From: Lenzites betulinus
Lineage: Eukaryota; Basidiomycota; Agaricomycetes; Polyporales; Polyporaceae
Direction of reading: 5' to 3'
Length of the DNA stretch: 64,000 bases
Assembly (NCBI GenBank): GCA_022264855.1
Contig: JABYQU010000056.1
Location: 124,001 to 188,000 of the forward strand
Shown: positions 31,635 to 44,100 of the stretch, in pieces
How positions within the stretch are numbered: position 1 is the first letter of the stretch
How the letters are laid out: each line of letters begins with the position of its first letter
The notes under the pieces: generated by a model
What the model was told of the DNA's origin: nothing
What the model saw: only the letters and a program-made list of their open reading frames with translations
Database searches by the model: none
Position numbers and translations under genes: made by a program

Positions 31635-34519
31635 ATGTCCATATCACTCACGGACTACCAGGGAGGGGCCGGCACTGGCGCCCTCGGCGGACCCCCCTCA
31701 GGCCACGTATGTTTTCACCGCGCTCCCTCTACGATAAGACATATACTGAGGATAACTGCAGAACTACAAGCGCGCGGTATACCGCGCACCGCCCAAGGAT
31801 TTTACCGTTGAAGTGCTTCCCCCTACCAAGTTCGGTGAGCACTCACACGACCTCTCACGCGAGCCCGAGCTCACCTCCAGTACAGGCAGCGGTTACTGCT
31901 ATGGGATGCATGTGATCTCCCTGCATTCCGATGCGTCAGACAGCCGCTCGACGAAGTCCAGCGCGTCGTTCTCCGACTACGAGGTCTGGCGACGATGGGA
32001 GGACTGCCTGTGGTTCCAGGAGATTCTCGAGTCCGAGTACGCCCTCATGGCACGTCAGAAGCGGGCACGGTTGGCTGCAGGAAAGGGCGTGAAGAAGAAC
32101 GGAGTCTACATCCACTCGGACCAAGCTGCGTCATTCGACTCGCTTCCTCCAGGGCCGGACGCGAACATGATTGCCAAGGATATCCACGCCCTCCTTCCAC
32201 GACTCACAAAGAAGGGCACCCTTTTCCGCGCGAGCCAGGCGACGATTGATCAACGGGGGCGCGAATTTGAGGCCCTCATCACCACCTTCTTCAGCCCAGA
32301 CTTGCCGACGCTTGTTCAGGAGCTCCGGGAAACGCGTCTATGTCGGGACTTCTTCGGCTACTGGCGACGCGACTTGGACCACGATCGCAAGCGGGGGAAG
32401 GTCAGACCAGACAGCGTAAACGCGAATGGCGCGCTCAACCCGCGCAGCTCTGTCGCGAGCAGTGCGTTCTCGATGTACTTCTCCGCCTCGAACATCTCGT
32501 TGCAACTCCCCAACGCATTCTCCGACTTGCCGCCGAGCCCTCCCTACCCATCCATGCAGCAGACGTCGCGGCCAAACTCCATGGTCCGAGACGATCGCAT
32601 GCGGCCACCGTCCTTTGGAATGGCCCCGGGGAAGTACGCGCCATCCGAATCCTCCGCATCGTCAGCGAGCAGTGCGAGCTCTCACAGTCCGCAGTCACCT
32701 CCCATGGCTCCCCAAGATATGACCTTCTTCGTATCGGACCGCGGTTCGCTGGCTCTTAGCGTGCCGGAAGATCACGCGGACGTGGAGTACTTGAGCGTTC
32801 CCCTTTCAGCTCCTGCGATGCAGCCGTCCTGGACACAAGACCCTTCGCGTCCATTCCCTTCGACAGATGACTCTGAGGATTCGGAAGACGCTATCTTTGT
32901 AACAGATAACGGCAAGCATTGGGCTGATGGACCGTCCTCCGCGGACTTCCACCACAACTTGCAGGCTCTGCCGGAGGACAGGGAACTTGTCACACAGCGC
33001 CCGTCGGCGGCGCATTCCGCCATCGAAGAAATACCTCGCGTCCCAGGTCGTCGACAGCGCAACAATTCCTGTCCAGACCGCGCAAATCGAAACTGTCTTG
33101 TTTTCCTCCCCGAAGGCCCGCACAGCGCAGGTCCAACAAATCGGGAGTTCTCGCCAAGGGACAGGCCCACTGTGAACACTCAATCAATCCAAGACGAGCA
33201 TCGGCGACCCGAGTCCACGAATGACCCCCACACGCCATCCGATGTTACAAACTCGTCGCGCACTTCGTCGATGGTCTTTTCCGCCTTCGATAAGTCGCAG
33301 CGATCTTCGTGGAGCACGTCTAGGGCTTCCATGATATCCGAGGTCTCTGAGACAAGCTATGCGCCGAGCTTCACCTCCAGCTTCACAAACGGGTCGTGCG
33401 CCGATTTCGGTCGCCCACGCATTGGATCGCCAGACTCGCGCTACTCTGTTGCGTCAACTGCATCGGCGATATCCATCCCTGATGTACATGGGGACGGACG
33501 CGACACGGTGATGGGCCACCAACACCGCGAGTCGATCGCTACGATTGGCTCGATGCTCTCGGAGTTCTCCATCGACTCGTCCATCCTGCCCCGCAGCCTC
33601 ACACCCCCAGTGGGCAGCCACATGCGGCGCTCACTGTCTGCGGGGTCTCGCCGGGGATTGACAGCGCCGGGAGCGGAGGAGTACTGGTACGAACAACAGG
33701 ACGACCTGATTGACGCCTACTTCTACGGTAAGTCCCAACCCCGCACTCGCCCCTCCCCACACATCCATCTCCGCAAACACATTCTGGCCCGTTTGACATC
33801 TGTCTATGGTCCATGGAAACTGACGTGCTGCGTGTGCCTGACTAGATCCAGGGATGATTGCGCCCCCAGCGCGCCCAGAAGCTGAAGTACAAGCTGAGGC
33901 TGAGCTAGAGCCGCCCCTCACCCCTGCACGGAAGCCGCCCCCGGAGCTGTTCAACCTCGAGGCCGCGACCCCCGACCGCTTCCCCAAGCCGTTCCGCGAC
34001 CGGCCTCCTGGCCAGTTTCACCTCCCGTGGTCCCCGCAGGAGTCCTCATACCCGACCTCCCCGTCATCTGTGCCGGCATTATCCCCCTCTTCGCCCCCCG
34101 CGCACGCGTACGCGTCCCCCGCGAGCCCCGCGGCGCACCCGACGAGCCCGACTGCCACAGAGAGCGTGACCCTCAAGGCGGTCCTGCACGACAGCATCGT
34201 GCTGGTGCGCATCGCGCGCGGCGCGTCGCTGCTCGAGGTGCGCGACCGCCTGCGCGAGAAGTTCGCCGTGCAGGAGGGCGTGCGCCTCCTCCCGTCATTC
34301 GTCATCGGCTGGGCACCGCCCGTACCACCCACGCGCGGCGGGCCGAACGGCGTGCTCGCGCTTCGCGGGCGGCCGCGCTCGAACTCGGCGTCGAGCGTGG
34401 GGTCGCTCAACCCACAGGCACTGCGCTACCTGTACTCGGAGCAGGACTGGCAGACCGTGCTCACGGCGTGCGCGGGCGGGAAGATGACTGTTCGGCTGTT
34501 CAACGCGCAGCCTATCTGA
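31635..34519 (+). CDS. PX-domain protein with possible C-terminal PB1 fold
   Basis: Predicted 886-residue protein with exons 31635-31706, 31762-31834, 31886-33727 and 33846-34519. The N-terminal PX (phosphoinositide-binding) region spans about residues 25-190: the YKRAVYRAPPKDFTVEVLPP start, DYEVWRRWEDCLWFQ, and LPRLTKKGTLFRASQATID. The middle 500 residues are Ser/Pro-rich and look disordered. The C-terminal 120 residues (VTLKAVLHDSIVLVRIARG ... YLYSEQDWQTVLTACAGG) have the pattern of a PB1 domain, the fold found at the end of Bem1 and NoxR. No SH3 domain is seen, so it is not Bem1. Likely a membrane-associated scaffold. The PX assignment is good; PB1 is probable. Confidence 0.8.
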
Positions 34520-35045
34520 GGTGTGTATGCCTTCCTTGCCTTGCCGTCGAAGGACTTCGTAGAGCAGAGTTGTGCTCCGCCGTTCTTTCCTTACATTATG
34601 CGACATCTCGATTCCCCCATACCATCACCACCGTTACCCCACCGCCTCTCGGGGCGTTCATGCCTAACGACCTCTAACGACCCACCCACGCTGTACTGGT
34701 TATTCCGCACTCGCGACACTTGTCTTCGCCTTCGTCTCCGTGCTCGTCATATTCGCGCTGTATCATGCTCTCCCCCATTGTACACTTTTTATTTGGCTGT
34801 CACTGGCCAGGCCCTTACCCCACCCTCCCCTTCGAGTTCGTTCGTGCCCCGTCCTGAATGTTTTGTGTTTTATCTTCGATGTATGTGCAAAAGTACAGCG
34901 TATATAGTTATAGACGGCCGCGGCCGCGCGTAGGCAGTAGGATTAGCAAACAATGAGAACACATTCTATACCTCCACATCCAAGTCTGAGTCTGAGCATG
35001 GTAGACAGACACCGAAAAGCCCCGCACTATCTTGGACCAAAATGA
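34520..35045. other. convergent 3' intergenic region
   Basis: Between two convergent genes; holds both 3' UTRs. Nothing else seen. Confidence 0.6.
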
Positions 35046-37111
35046 CTACGCTTGTAATGCTACAGGCGAAGATGCTGCGGGAGCAGCAGGTGGTCGGGGA
35101 GCCGGGGGTGCGCCGACCGGGAGCGGAGTGCGTGTCCAGTCCGGGAGGATGCTCCGCGACACCAAGGCGAGCCGCGGTGGGGAGTCACCACCCATGAGCA
35201 CGTCCCCATCTGCGTCATCTCCCACGTCGATGTCGAGCTCGGGTTGCGCCTCAGCCTCGTCCCACCGCTCGCGTTGTACTTCGACCCCACCTGTCTTGAG
35301 GGCGCTGATGGAGAATTCGTGAGTAAACATTGTTCCATTCACCCAGAGGAGTGAGACGTACCCGGCAAGCGACCCACCGACCCACGCCATGGTCGCGGGG
35401 GTGAACGCTGGCGCCTTTCCCGCATTCGCAGCCGCGTTCGCACTGGCGGGCGGGGGCGGCGAGGGGTTGTTCAGGATCGCAAAGTACGGTAGGAGCGGCC
35501 GCAGTGACGCATAACGGTCGTACGTAGCTGGTCGCGGACGTCCGGCGCGCGATGGTGGTGAAGATGAAGGCGTGGCAGGACGCGTGACCGCGCGAACGAG
35601 CTCAGCCTGCAGACGCGGGATAAACCCTGGAAGCATGGGTGTCCCGCCGACGGCGAGGATCGTCGAGGCGAGCGTCTTTCTGAGGTCAACTGGTACCTGG
35701 AGTGATGTTCAGACATGCGCTTTCCCCTGACGTTCGCCAAACTTGCCTTCAGCAGACAATCCAAGATAACCTCAGCAACACTGCTCTCGTCTACGTCTCC
35801 GCCCTCGAACAGCACCTCCGCCGCGCGCTCCCTGATCCACCCAGGTATGATGAGCATCCCGCGGCCGGTGCCTGTCTGCTGCGCGGGCGGCGGATCGACG
35901 CGCATGTGGATATCTGTCGCAGTAGAGTGACGGCCATACATCGTCGCGAGCGCCTGCACGCGGCTCTCACCCGCATGGTGCGCGTCCGCGGCCATGCCTG
36001 CGAGCTGCGAGTGCGAGACCACGGAGTACCCGGACGACGCGGCAAAGCTGCTGTCCACGTCCGCAGACACGCGCGAAAATTCGGACTCGGACAGCGCGGG
36101 GTCGCTTGGTGGCAGGTCAAGCTCCGAGCCGTCGTTCCCGCCCGCTGCACTCGGAGAAGTGCGACCGCCGCTGGCGAGCGCGTCTGTGTCAAAAGACTCG
36201 CCGACGAAGCAGATCCGCGTCTTGATTTCGTCAATGACCTTGTCGGTGAGCACGTCCTGTGGGACGCGTACGGAGCGCGAGGCCGCGGGAATGTTCATCG
36301 CGGCGCTTAGTGAGGTCGCGGGTGGGATGTATGTACCAAACATTAGCAGAAGTGCTTTGATGTGTGAGGAGAGTCGTGCGCCGGCGAGTGGAGTTGTACG
36401 GAGGTGGGGGTACAGCGGGCGGAAGGAGTATACCTGTCAACACGTTTAACGGTGTATGCACGTGGATCCTGTGGAATGCTTACAGGGAGGACTGTCGTTT
36501 CAAGGTGCCCACAGTCCAGCACGAGCCCTGTTATACGCCCAGCGGCTAGCAGCGCGAGTAAATGGCTTGAGGCGAAGGATATTGAAGGCACTTGGAGGTT
36601 GTTAAACAGTACGCGCGCGATGGTCTCCTTTATATGTAGTGGCAGGAGAGGATGCTCGACCAGGATGATCTTGCGCGACTTTGGATCGGTCAAAAGAGAG
36701 CTTCAATGAAAGTGAGGTGGATGATTGAACAACTGAGTCGTAGACGTACTTATGGAACACCGAGCGTAGACACGCCTGCAACTTCGCCTCGAGTATCCTG
36801 TCCTCCTCCTCCCGCTCAGCAAGCTTGGAAGCGCGGTTCAAGGTCCATAGTGATCCCCCGGTCTCGCCATCCGCGAGAAATACATCGCGGGGTTTTCCTT
36901 CTCCGCTGAAGCCCACCTTCCAGAGACGTGAACCCGGATCAAGGATGATACGATCCTCCGTTCCATAAAGTGAATGCCGACGGGTAGTTTGATAGTGAGG
37001 GGATGCTTGTACTACGTGAGAGGCGGCAACACGCGTTGCTTGGGGAGTAGCAGCAGGGGTAGTTCCTTCATGAGAAGTTTGCCGACGAGGCGTAGTAGGA
37101 ACGGCCGACAT
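35046..37111 (-). CDS. arp10: actin-related protein Arp10 (dynactin subunit)
   Basis: Predicted 638-residue actin-related protein, four exons: 37111-36750, 36700-36484, 36433-35747 and 35696-35046. The actin fold is recognisable from DRIILDPGSRLWKVGFSGE, IILVEHPLLPLHIKETIA, GLVLDCGHLETTVLPVY and LASTILAVGGTPMLPGF. The EHPLLP and FASSHLLALLAAG blocks match the Arp10/Arp11 group, which caps the pointed end of the dynactin filament. It is longer than actin because of a Ser/Asp-rich insert (about 290-380) and a C-terminal Pro/Ala tail. The third intron starts with GC (AAG|GCAAGT); using a GT donor would insert residues into the conserved LLK-VPVDLRKTLA block. An upstream in-frame ATG at 37186 is less likely. 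Divergent from the GT17 gene. Confidence 0.85.
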
Positions 37112-37497
37112 GACAAAGTCTACACACAAGGTGGCGGGAGTAAAGGTGCTTAAAGTTAAACGCTGGCGGATATTCTCCCGACGCATTTCTTGATTGGGAT
37201 ATGTTTAGCGCGCTGGGCGGGATTGATGCGCCATCAGCTTACACGTTCCTTATTTAGGACAAATAGGAGATTCTACTAAACATCGAGCTTTCTTGCATTG
37301 ACACTAAGTAACTTGCCTGATATCGCATTTGACCCCCTGTACATCTTGTGTGCCGCAGCATCACCGGTCTACCACGCAGGCCCGGACATCAAGCCCCACA
37401 CAGACGCACAGCACTGACGACCGGCAGTGCAAGCTTCACTGCTCCTCCTTTCTTACCGTCACCGTCTCGCGAGCCCCTTTCGCTCCTACTATATGAC
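37112..37497. promoter_or_regulatory. bidirectional intergenic region
   Basis: 386 bp between divergent starts of Arp10 and the glycosyltransferase. No clear TATA box. Confidence 0.5.
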
Positions 37498-38830
37498 ATG
37501 CTTGTTCGGCGTCGCTCATTGTTTGGACTTGCCCTTGTCGTGGCATTCGTGCTGTTCACGATCTACACGGTTGTAACAAGGTGAGTTCATACCTCTCCTG
37601 GGCCTCTGCATCCCGCGGCACACCTGTACACATGTAACCCGATGCCAATGTCCACCTTCAGCATCCGCGTACGCAATTTTATCTCCTATTCCACACGGCC
37701 GCTCTGGGACAAGCCCCTTGGCCCGCACACAACCCTACCACACTACTACGCCGAAGGCGTAGCCTTCGATGCACACCTCTGCGCGTTACACGGCTGGAAC
37801 CAGCGCGCGTCCCGGCCAGAAGTATGGGACGCAGTCCTCTTCAGCTCTGAGCTCGACCTGCTCGAGATCCGGATGCATGAGCTCGCACCCGTCGTGTCCA
37901 AGTTCTTCGTTGTCGAGGCAGACCGAACATTCACTGGTCGTCCGAAGAACCTCACATTCGACGCAAACCGCGCGCGATTTGCCGCGTTCGAGGACAAGAT
38001 CATCCACTCCGTCTTCCACGGCCGCACCCTCGAGCCGGGCGAGTCCCCGTTCGTGAACGAGGGCGCGCAGCGCGGACATATGAATAGTCTCCTGGCGGAC
38101 CACCTGCGCTCCGGCGCGGAGCCGCCGCTTGTCATCTTCTCGGACGTCGACGAGATTCCGTCGGCGCATACGATCCGGCTCTTGCAGGCGTGCGAGGCCC
38201 CGAGCCCCATCCATCTCCAGATGCGCGAGTACTTGTACTCGTTCGAGTGGCCCGCGGGCGAAGTCAGCTGGCGCGCGCAGGTGCACAAGTTCGGGGCGGA
38301 CGGGAGCGGGTACAACCACGGGCAGGTTGCGGATTGGAAACTGGCGGACTCGGGCTGGCACTGCAGTTTCTGCTTTAGGCACTTGCATGAGTTCGCGGAC
38401 AAGATGAGTGGTGAGTCTGCTGTTTCGATTTGGGTTATGTGGCCAGAATACTGACTGCGCATGCATTGAAGGGTACTCACACGCGGACCGAGTCACGGAC
38501 CCATCGATGCTCGAGCCAGAGCGGATACAGCAAGTCATTTGCGAAGGCCAGGACATCTTTGGGATGCTCCCAGAAGCTTACCGAGTACGTCTCATTTGTT
38601 GCGTGCGACTCAACAAACGCTCACAGTAGCGTCATCCTCTTTAGTGGAAGGATCTTTTGTCACTCATGGACAAAGACGCGTGTGTATATTTACCTCTCTG
38701 TGCATCTGTCAGATCCTGACCAGAAAGTGAGCGTAGGCAGCCGTCGGCGGTACACGTTCCCAAGCACCTCATCGAGAACAGCGAGCGATTCCGGTTCCTC
38801 CTTCCCGGCGGATGCATTCGGGAGTCATAA
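37498..38830 (+). CDS. GT17 family glycosyltransferase (GnT-III-like)
   Basis: Predicted 344-residue type II membrane enzyme, exons 37498-37580, 37662-38410, 38472-38584 and 38741-38830. The N-terminus [20 protein letters not shown] is a short cytosolic basic stretch plus a signal anchor, as expected for a Golgi enzyme. The catalytic core has [32 protein letters not shown] and the acidic metal-binding motif [10 protein letters not shown], which define CAZy family GT17. Animal members add a bisecting GlcNAc to N-glycans; the acceptor in fungi is unclear. The C-terminus ends with [19 protein letters not shown]. The last exon's acceptor was chosen to keep this conserved block in frame. Confidence 0.88.
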
Positions 38831-39257
38831 GAACATCCGGCCCAAGACCTTATCATGCCAACGTCATCTCTTACGGCGACAGCTCCGGCCGATATTCGCG
38901 CAGCTACGCGTAACCGCTACAAGAGCAATGTACCATCGCGACAGCAATATGCCGGTCAAACCTGTTTACACGCCGTACGTTTCTCATCCAGGGGCTCGCC
39001 TTTTTTCAACCCCATTCCCGACCGGGGTAGCTTACACCGAGATCGGGGTCATCCACTCATCCGCACTACATGTAACAACAGTCAACCTGTATACGATTCC
39101 CACACCTAGTCATACCTGCACCATGCTTAATTTATACTTGTCGCTCTCACTCAGTTGTTACTTCATGCCGGTACAAGCGGCTAACAGTATTGCAAACATG
39201 TCTCAACGTTGCCTATCCTACATCGCACGGCGTAGTGCATGGCGACACGTAAGTGGA
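38831..39257. other. convergent 3' intergenic region
   Basis: 3' UTRs of the glycosyltransferase and the nucleoporin. Nothing else seen. Confidence 0.55.
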
Positions 39258-41174
39258 TCATTTCGAGCTGAGGCTCTCGAGGCCGAGCCCGCCGACGTCG
39301 CTCCCGCGGTCCAGGTCGTTGAAAGGATCCCGCATGCTGCCCGTCTTCGCGCGCCAGAGCTGGGTGTACAGCGTGCGGAGCTTCTGCAGCTCTGCATCGA
39401 GCGCGGCAGCTTTCGCGGCGAGGGCCATGAATGTCGCGTGTTGCGCCTCGAGCGTCGACACGATCGCTGGTGGGGGGACGGGGTATTGGTCAATTGCAGG
39501 GACGCAATGGGGAATTTCATACCTTGGGGTGTGTGCTGCGACTGGGCGGTTGCGGCGGAGAGTTTGCGCTCGATATTCTGGAGGATCGGTTCAGTTGTTG
39601 GTCGTATCATGCCGGACACTGTGATGGACGCTGACCTCGATAGTCGCCTTGTACCACCTCAGACGCTCTTTCATTTGCTCTGTCACGCGGTTGAAGAACC
39701 TAGAAACACATAAGCCACCAAATCGTATCATCCCGAATGGGCCACGCATGGGGATCGGGCCGAGAACGCACTCGAGTGGGAAGTTCGCGTAAGTCTTGAG
39801 ATACTGGCCGTTCTGCTGCGGGTTCCGGAAGCCCTCCACGATGCGCGTCGCGACAATCGTGTCCTGCACGGTCTGGTCGACCTTGTGCTTCAAATCTTTC
39901 GTGTGCTGGACGTCCGACGTCAGCACCGTGATTGCGCCAGTCAGCTCCTGTGTGTAGAACAGGTTCGGGCACGCCCGCGGTCAGCCTAGATTCGACACGG
40001 AGAACAGACGGAGGGTCAGCGTACCTTGTGAACATTACGGATCTCCTCTTGGCCCTTGATTGCTTCGTCTCCGAGCTTGCGTTGCTTGAGATCGTTACAA
40101 ATCTGGACCCGGCCCTGTATAAACGAGCTGCGGAAGGTTAGAGACCCTTGACGGCATGTTAAGACATAGATAGAGGGTGGACGTGTCGTACTCGATGTTC
40201 TCGAACGTCTTCTTCAATTCATCAGGCAGGTCATTGAACTTTGTGGATTTCGTGAAGAGCGGCGCGCCGAGCTGCTGTTGCTGTTGGCTGGTGCATGCGA
40301 TGCGGACGTGAGATCGAGAAATATTTCCGACGCGACATAGACGCCATTTACACATACAAACTTACACTGGCCTAAATATAATCGAGCAATTTCCCTTAGT
40401 ACAGGTTCAGGAACCCGACACGGCGACTTACTGTTGCTGCGTTGCAGGCTTCCCCCATAACGAGCTGCCCGCCTGGGAGCCGGCGGTCGAGCCACCAAAT
40501 AGTGATGACTGGGTGGCCTGTGGCTGCAACGTACTTGCACCAAACCCACCGGGGGCGGCCGACTGACCGGCAGACCCAAATGCTCCGAAAGCTCCCTGCT
40601 GAGACTGCTGAGGCTGTTGTTGATTTTGTGTCGGATTTCCAAAGAGCGATGTCGTTCCAGTACCGAAGAGAGGTCTTTGCTGCTGTTGTTGCTGGTTCGT
40701 GTTTTGCCCAAACAAGCCGCCCGTGTTCTGCTGTTGCTGCCCGCTGGTTTGACCAAACAATCCACCCGCGCCCTGTTGCTGCTGCTGGCCCTGCTGTTGT
40801 TGCTGCTGCTGCGGCTGGCCGAACGGGTTCCCAAACAGCGATGACCCTTGCTGAGGTTGTTGCTGCTGTTGTTGCTGTTGCGTATTTTGGCCCAATGTTG
40901 AGCCAAACAGGGAGCTTCCCTGTGCATTTTGGCCTTGGTTCTGTGCCTGTGGTTGTCCGAAAGCACCAAAGCCAGACGTGCCCGGCTGCTGCGGCTGTTG
41001 CGGCTGCTGTTGAGTGTTACCGAATAGCGGGTTCCCTTGCTGCTGTGCCGTGCTCTGGCCGAAGAGAGATGTGCCCGTCTGACCAGCCGGTTTCGCGCCA
41101 AACATATTGCTGCTGTCACAGTGAGGCAGTGTAAATATGTACGTAGAGAAACCGTGCGCTCACTTGAATGCCAT
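39258..41174 (-). CDS. nup49: FG-repeat nucleoporin, Nup49/Nup58 type
   Basis: Predicted 463-residue nuclear pore protein in eight exons: 41174-41164, about 41109-40432, 40287-40192, 40127-40025, 39947-39772, 39699-39636, 39577-39523 and 39466-39258. Exon 1 has only 11 nt (MAF plus two bases). The N-terminal half is a GLFG/FG repeat region interspersed with Gln runs (SLFG, GLFG, GAFG), the phase that binds transport receptors. The C-terminal half is coiled coil: NDLPDELKKTFENIDSFIQ, then VTEQMKERLRWYKATIE and STLEAQHATFMALAAKAAAL. FG plus C-terminal coiled coil is the layout of the central-channel Nsp1-Nup57-Nup49 complex. The LPxELKK-IxxF pattern favours Nup49/Nup58 over Nup57, but this is the least certain part. 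Confidence 0.82.
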
Positions 41175-44100
41175 GTTGCGCGGATTACGGCGTGTTTAGC
41201 TAAGTATCCCGATAGTTCCTCGCTCCTCTAAAAGTGGATGTCCCCCCAATATTCAGCAGAGCCGTGCACAGGTAGCGTCAGTCAGACCGGCCGGGTGAAT
41301 GAGCAAGGACAGAGGTTGTGGCGGAGGGGAGGAGACCTTCCAGACGCGCACGACGCGATCTTGCAGGCCAGGAGCACGTGACATTCACGCTTAGGGCGCT
41401 TACACGTCTGCCCGCGCGACGCGACGAGCCTTGTTCTTGTTCTTGATTGATGTCGTTGTTCACTCCCTTCTGCACACTATATGCTTGTCTTACGCAGCTC
41501 TACCTGTAACTGCCGAGCTTGATAAGCTCGAAGTTTCTTTGTCTGCTCTTTCACAGGCCCAAGGTTCTCAGGTTCGTGCTCTCGGTTTTCCATCATCCTG
41601 TGGGTCGTTCGCGCTTTTGAAATGATCTCCCGTACCCCTACTCAACCTTTTCCGCTCCCTACAATACAGACTTCGCTCATCAATAGCCGTGCTAAATGTC
41701 CCTTGTTACAACAACGCCGTTCTTGAGCCTTGGGAGGACGACATGCGCGCCTTCCCGCCCAAGTTGCACTGCAATCGCGCCCCTCAGGCAAAACCGCTCG
41801 CTACGCGGGTTCACTTCGCGTTCGGCGGTCCGTTTCGGACAGAGCGTGATCTCTACCGCGCGCGTGAACGCGTCGGGCCGCCGGCGCATGGCGCGCTTGA
41901 AATGTCGGCCAACAGTCATGACGGTGTGTCCCTCGCTCTCCCGCGTGGTCTCTGACCCATATGGCATATGGACTCCCCGCGTGCCCTCCGCGCAATGCGA
42001 TCCATCTCGATCCTCGCTGTCCCTCTTGGCCTTCCAGGCTCTAGTCTGTCTCATCGGGCCCGGACTGATGTTCGTAGATGCCAAGTGGCGGCTGACGATG
42101 TATGGGCGTTTGTGGGCGCAGCTGTGCCGCCGTTAGCTTGCGTACTGCGCAAGATGGTGGACGTTCTGGTGCGTGCGTCGGGTGGCCGCCCGGGGTGCAT
42201 TCATAAACGCTGTCGCATGTCCGTTCGGTCTCCGAAGTTGAAGCCCGATCCTATGCATACGCTCGACGTGTCGCCGGTGTCCCCGTGCGGGAGGGCCCGC
42301 GTCACGTCGACTGCGCCGCGCTCCTGGGACGCATTTCAGTGTGATGCAGATCAAGCTGTGGTTGTGCGGCTTCAGGCCATCACAAGAATACGAGAATTGC
42401 CGTTTCGCCGTTGACGCCAGAGTCCCCCTCCTCCCGGGGCGCTAGGAGTGTCTTTCGGATTTACGCAAACCCGAGCCTTAACGCCATCCTGATGATCGTC
42501 CACCACAATGGCGCTCGGTAATAGGCATTAGGACGGTTATATGTCATCTATCGTCTCTCCTTGGGCGACCACGGGACATGATATGTGGCTCGCTCTGAAA
42601 TACGGCATATGTGTCGCCGACAAATTGGTATTCAGCGCAGGGATTGCTGACCGATAGGTACCCATGGCTATCCGGTCATGCCTGCGCTGAAGAATCTCGT
42701 GAGTCGTGAGTTTCCCCTTTGCTTGATGATGCATTTCTTCCGCCGACGCTGCTGGTAGTTCCGGTTGCAAAATGCGCGTGTATAACCGTGCGGGTTAGTC
42801 AGAGATCATGATCGTCGTATGACCCCACTACAGTGCCGATACTTCCTTGACTGCATCCCGCCTAGTCCTTAAGCTCGCGCGTTGCGGCTCGCTGCGCGGC
42901 CTGGGTATCGGTGCGCTACCCGACTTATGCCCTGTGTGTCTGTGTTATTTTCCGCTCCAGCCCGGAGTTCGGTGTTCGGGGAATGTTCGCCTATCGCTGC
43001 ACTGAGTTAGCTGTTGCTTATTTTGACTGCGACCTCGGATTCTACAGGTTATGCCGGCATTCGCGACGTTTGAACCGCCATACCTGTGCGTTCACGGCAT
43101 CCGCGCCCTCTTCGCCCCAACGTTACATGTCCTCGTCCGCCCAGACCTTCCCCCAAAAGGTGCCCGCTGGACCACCCGCAGTGGTGCGGTTGCGCTCATG
43201 ACTCACATCGATTGATCTACACTCACTCATGGGCAAAGTGGGCCAGATGCAGTCTCCGCCGCTCTCATGCTACGATAGTCTTCTCGTATTACGACGCCGC
43301 CATGATAGGTCCTCCGACACTTAATGGAGCTTGGCTCGACGGGCCAACTCCGCCGTCATCAATTAAAGATTGACCCGATACGGAGGGCACACACAGCACG
43401 CACCGCCATGCGCAGGCCACGCCCTCACGAAGCTGCATGCGTCACTACTCGCCCTCTTCCTCGAAGCGCCTCCCACCAGCCCCGCCGGGAGAGAGTCCCC
43501 CGGACGCCGCCAAGAAGCCGCGTGCGTACGCTGCAGTGCGCTAGCCCGGCGCGGATCCGCCAGGAAACTCGACGGAAACCCACGCGAAAATCGCATGTGG
43601 TTCCGCCCTTCAATGCGCGCGGACGAGGCAGGCGTCGAGGCCCGAAGTTCACCACATCGCGACAGCGCGGGATTCTCTCGCGCTCCGTCAGCAGCGCGCG
43701 ATGATAATGCCCCGTGGTGCGCGCAGCGAGTCCATGGGTCATGGGGCATTTCGAGCCTTACCCTGGCGGGCAGCACTCCAGGTTGCATCATCGCGTGTGG
43801 GCCTTTGGCTGGAGACCGGACAGATTTTGCCATTTGGACAAAGTCCCCGCCCGGCGTTCGCCGCAGGCCGCGGGAACGTCCATTCGGCACGATCACGGTC
43901 TTTGGCTCGCCCGGCAGAGGGGCGACAGGGACGATAATCGACGGATTCCCGGAACGCCGCGGTCGGCGATGCGAAGGCGAGGAGCGGGGTAACGGGAGGC
44001 TCGGGACCTGGACGCCTCTCCGCCAGCGGTAGGCGAGGCGCCTCAAGCTCAGGGAAGGGAACCGCCGTTGTCCGCTTGTCGTTGGGCCACCGCGCAACCC

